Positions 62,868 to 64,000 of a stretch of DNA of 64,000 nucleotides are shown piece by piece; position 1 is the stretch's first letter, and each line of letters begins with the position of its first letter. Origin of the DNA: Lineus longissimus (Eukaryota; Nemertea; Pilidiophora; Heteronemertea; Lineidae); contig NC_088308.1 of NCBI RefSeq assembly GCF_910592395.1, forward strand, positions 18,801,501-18,865,500. The letters run 5' to 3'. The notes beneath the pieces are model-generated. The model saw nothing but the letters and a program-made list of their open reading frames with translations. It was not told the DNA's origin and searched no databases. Made by a program: the position numbers and the translations under genes.

Positions 62868-63429
62868 CTATTGTAAAAAGATAATGTCAAAATATGATTG
62901 GAGAAGTTCTTTTTGGGTCATGATGAAACCTTTGGTGCCAACACGCTAGTTGTACAAATAGTTATCTGTCTACAGCAAGTCATTTTGTGAGTGCATTTCT
63001 AAACGAGACTCTAGAATCAACACGTATTACAATACCAATGACTATTTATTGGTGGTGATCAGCACATTCTGAGGTGGTTGAGTACCTCTGATTGTTAAAC
63101 CCTCGATATCTTTACTCAACCCTGGCACTGGCCTCATAAATATGGCATTGTGGTGGGTGTCATCAGTGTTATGAATGTGAATTGCTACATTTCCGGTTAA
63201 TTAATAATCTTTGTTGTAGGTTTGATAATTTAGGGCATGACATTAGATGACCTGATTTATGTTTTTCTTTTAATGACAGAGTGTATATTGTTCTGCCTGT
63301 GAATGATAGGCCTGCACACTTATCCTAATTGTCAAATAGTCTGGTTGGCACAACTTTGCATGTATGGTCAGAAAATGTAGGCCCTCATATATGTTGTTGC
63401 TAGGCGATTGGCTGCATTGTTGGGGGTTG
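62868..63429. other. Nothing recognised
   Basis: AT-rich sequence without coding or repeat signals. Confidence 0.4.
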
Positions 63430-63525
63430 TTCACGTTTGAGTCGCCCGCCAACCCTGGCCGGACTGAACCAGGAACTCCATGACCGCTAGTCAGAGACCC
63501 AAGCCACGACACCGCAGCTCATTTG
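63430..63525 (-). mobile_element. Possible tRNA-derived SINE fragment
   Basis: On the minus strand a good B box GGTTCAGTCC (63461-63470) lies downstream of an A-box-like GTGGCTTGGG. The arrangement resembles a tRNA-derived head, but the A box is weak and no body or tail is clear. Confidence 0.4.
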
Positions 63526-64000
63526 TTGGAGAGAGCACTGTTCCCGGAATTGTAGTTTCCTCCTACCGAAGAGATTTGGAGTTCACAACTTCTCTTTTAA
63601 AGAAATATCAAAATGAAGTTTACTTCATGATAGCATGTATGAAGTGTCAATATACTCATGTTCCTACAGCAAGGCATACACTATTCTACAAAAATTGAAA
63701 ATAAGTACTTATACAATTATCACCCGATATATAAAACCTCATGAATATTTACACTATCGGAGAGTATAATGTCATGATGAATTCCTGCATTCAAATCTAC
63801 ACTTGCTTTTGTTGACATAGAAATATCAGTAGTATTTTCCATGGTGTCTCAATCGTACTTGATTTTTGGCAAGAAAGGCCAAACCACATATTTCTTTGTT
63901 TTGAATTAACTTGATTAGATGATGGCGCTATCTTCTTTAAGTAATTCTGAAGCTATGATCACACCAAAGTTAGCACTATCACTGTTTACAAGAGGCAGCA

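Overview
The window is nuclear DNA from an animal, most likely a marine invertebrate. It holds four recognisable metazoan genes split by many short GT-AG introns, is AT-rich, and carries abundant SINE, MITE, LINE and tandem-repeat sequence. I could not identify the species. A mobile element with terminal hairpins and a (GTC)n tract resembles dispersed repeats I know from mollusc genomes, so a spiralian is my best guess, but a non-vertebrate deuterostome is not excluded.

Layout. 1-165: a protein-like reading frame running in from the left edge. 1.9-6.2 kb: three tandem copies of a 1.5-kb non-coding unit. 8.9-10.8 kb (minus): UBE2I (UBC9), the SUMO-conjugating E2, 6 coding exons, 164 aa. 12.7-22.1 kb (minus): NUP85, a scaffold subunit of the nuclear pore Y complex, 21 coding exons, 659 aa. 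Its introns hold an unrecognised 112-aa intronless reading frame, a palindromic MITE and a tRNA-derived SINE. 22.6-26.5 kb (plus): CRYM (mu-crystallin/ketimine reductase), 7 exons, 318 aa, head-to-head with NUP85 across 446 bp. 29.1-30.9 kb (minus): a longin-domain R-SNARE of the VAMP7 type, 5 coding exons, 235 aa. All exon junctions were checked by hand for GT-AG borders and reading phase.

From about 31.5 kb to the right edge (over 32 kb) I see no intact gene. It contains a TA-flanked MITE family, one member split by a second MITE, a diverged hairpin-ended element, a short exon-like minus-strand frame at 37.7 kb, and a 64-bp satellite array (47.3-52.0 kb) interrupted by a 5'-truncated LINE and by a hairpin-ended element.

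The four genes serve separate housekeeping roles (SUMO transfer, nuclear pore, NADPH-dependent imine reduction and thyroid-hormone binding, membrane fusion) and do not form a pathway. The most interesting signal is the hairpin-ended element. Its three copies each carry repeated direct repeats of the nuclear-receptor half-site AGGTCA spaced by 3 and repeated CCACCAGGGGGC-type CTCF-like cores. One copy sits inside CRYM, and another lies in the satellite, where the precise empty site can be reconstructed.
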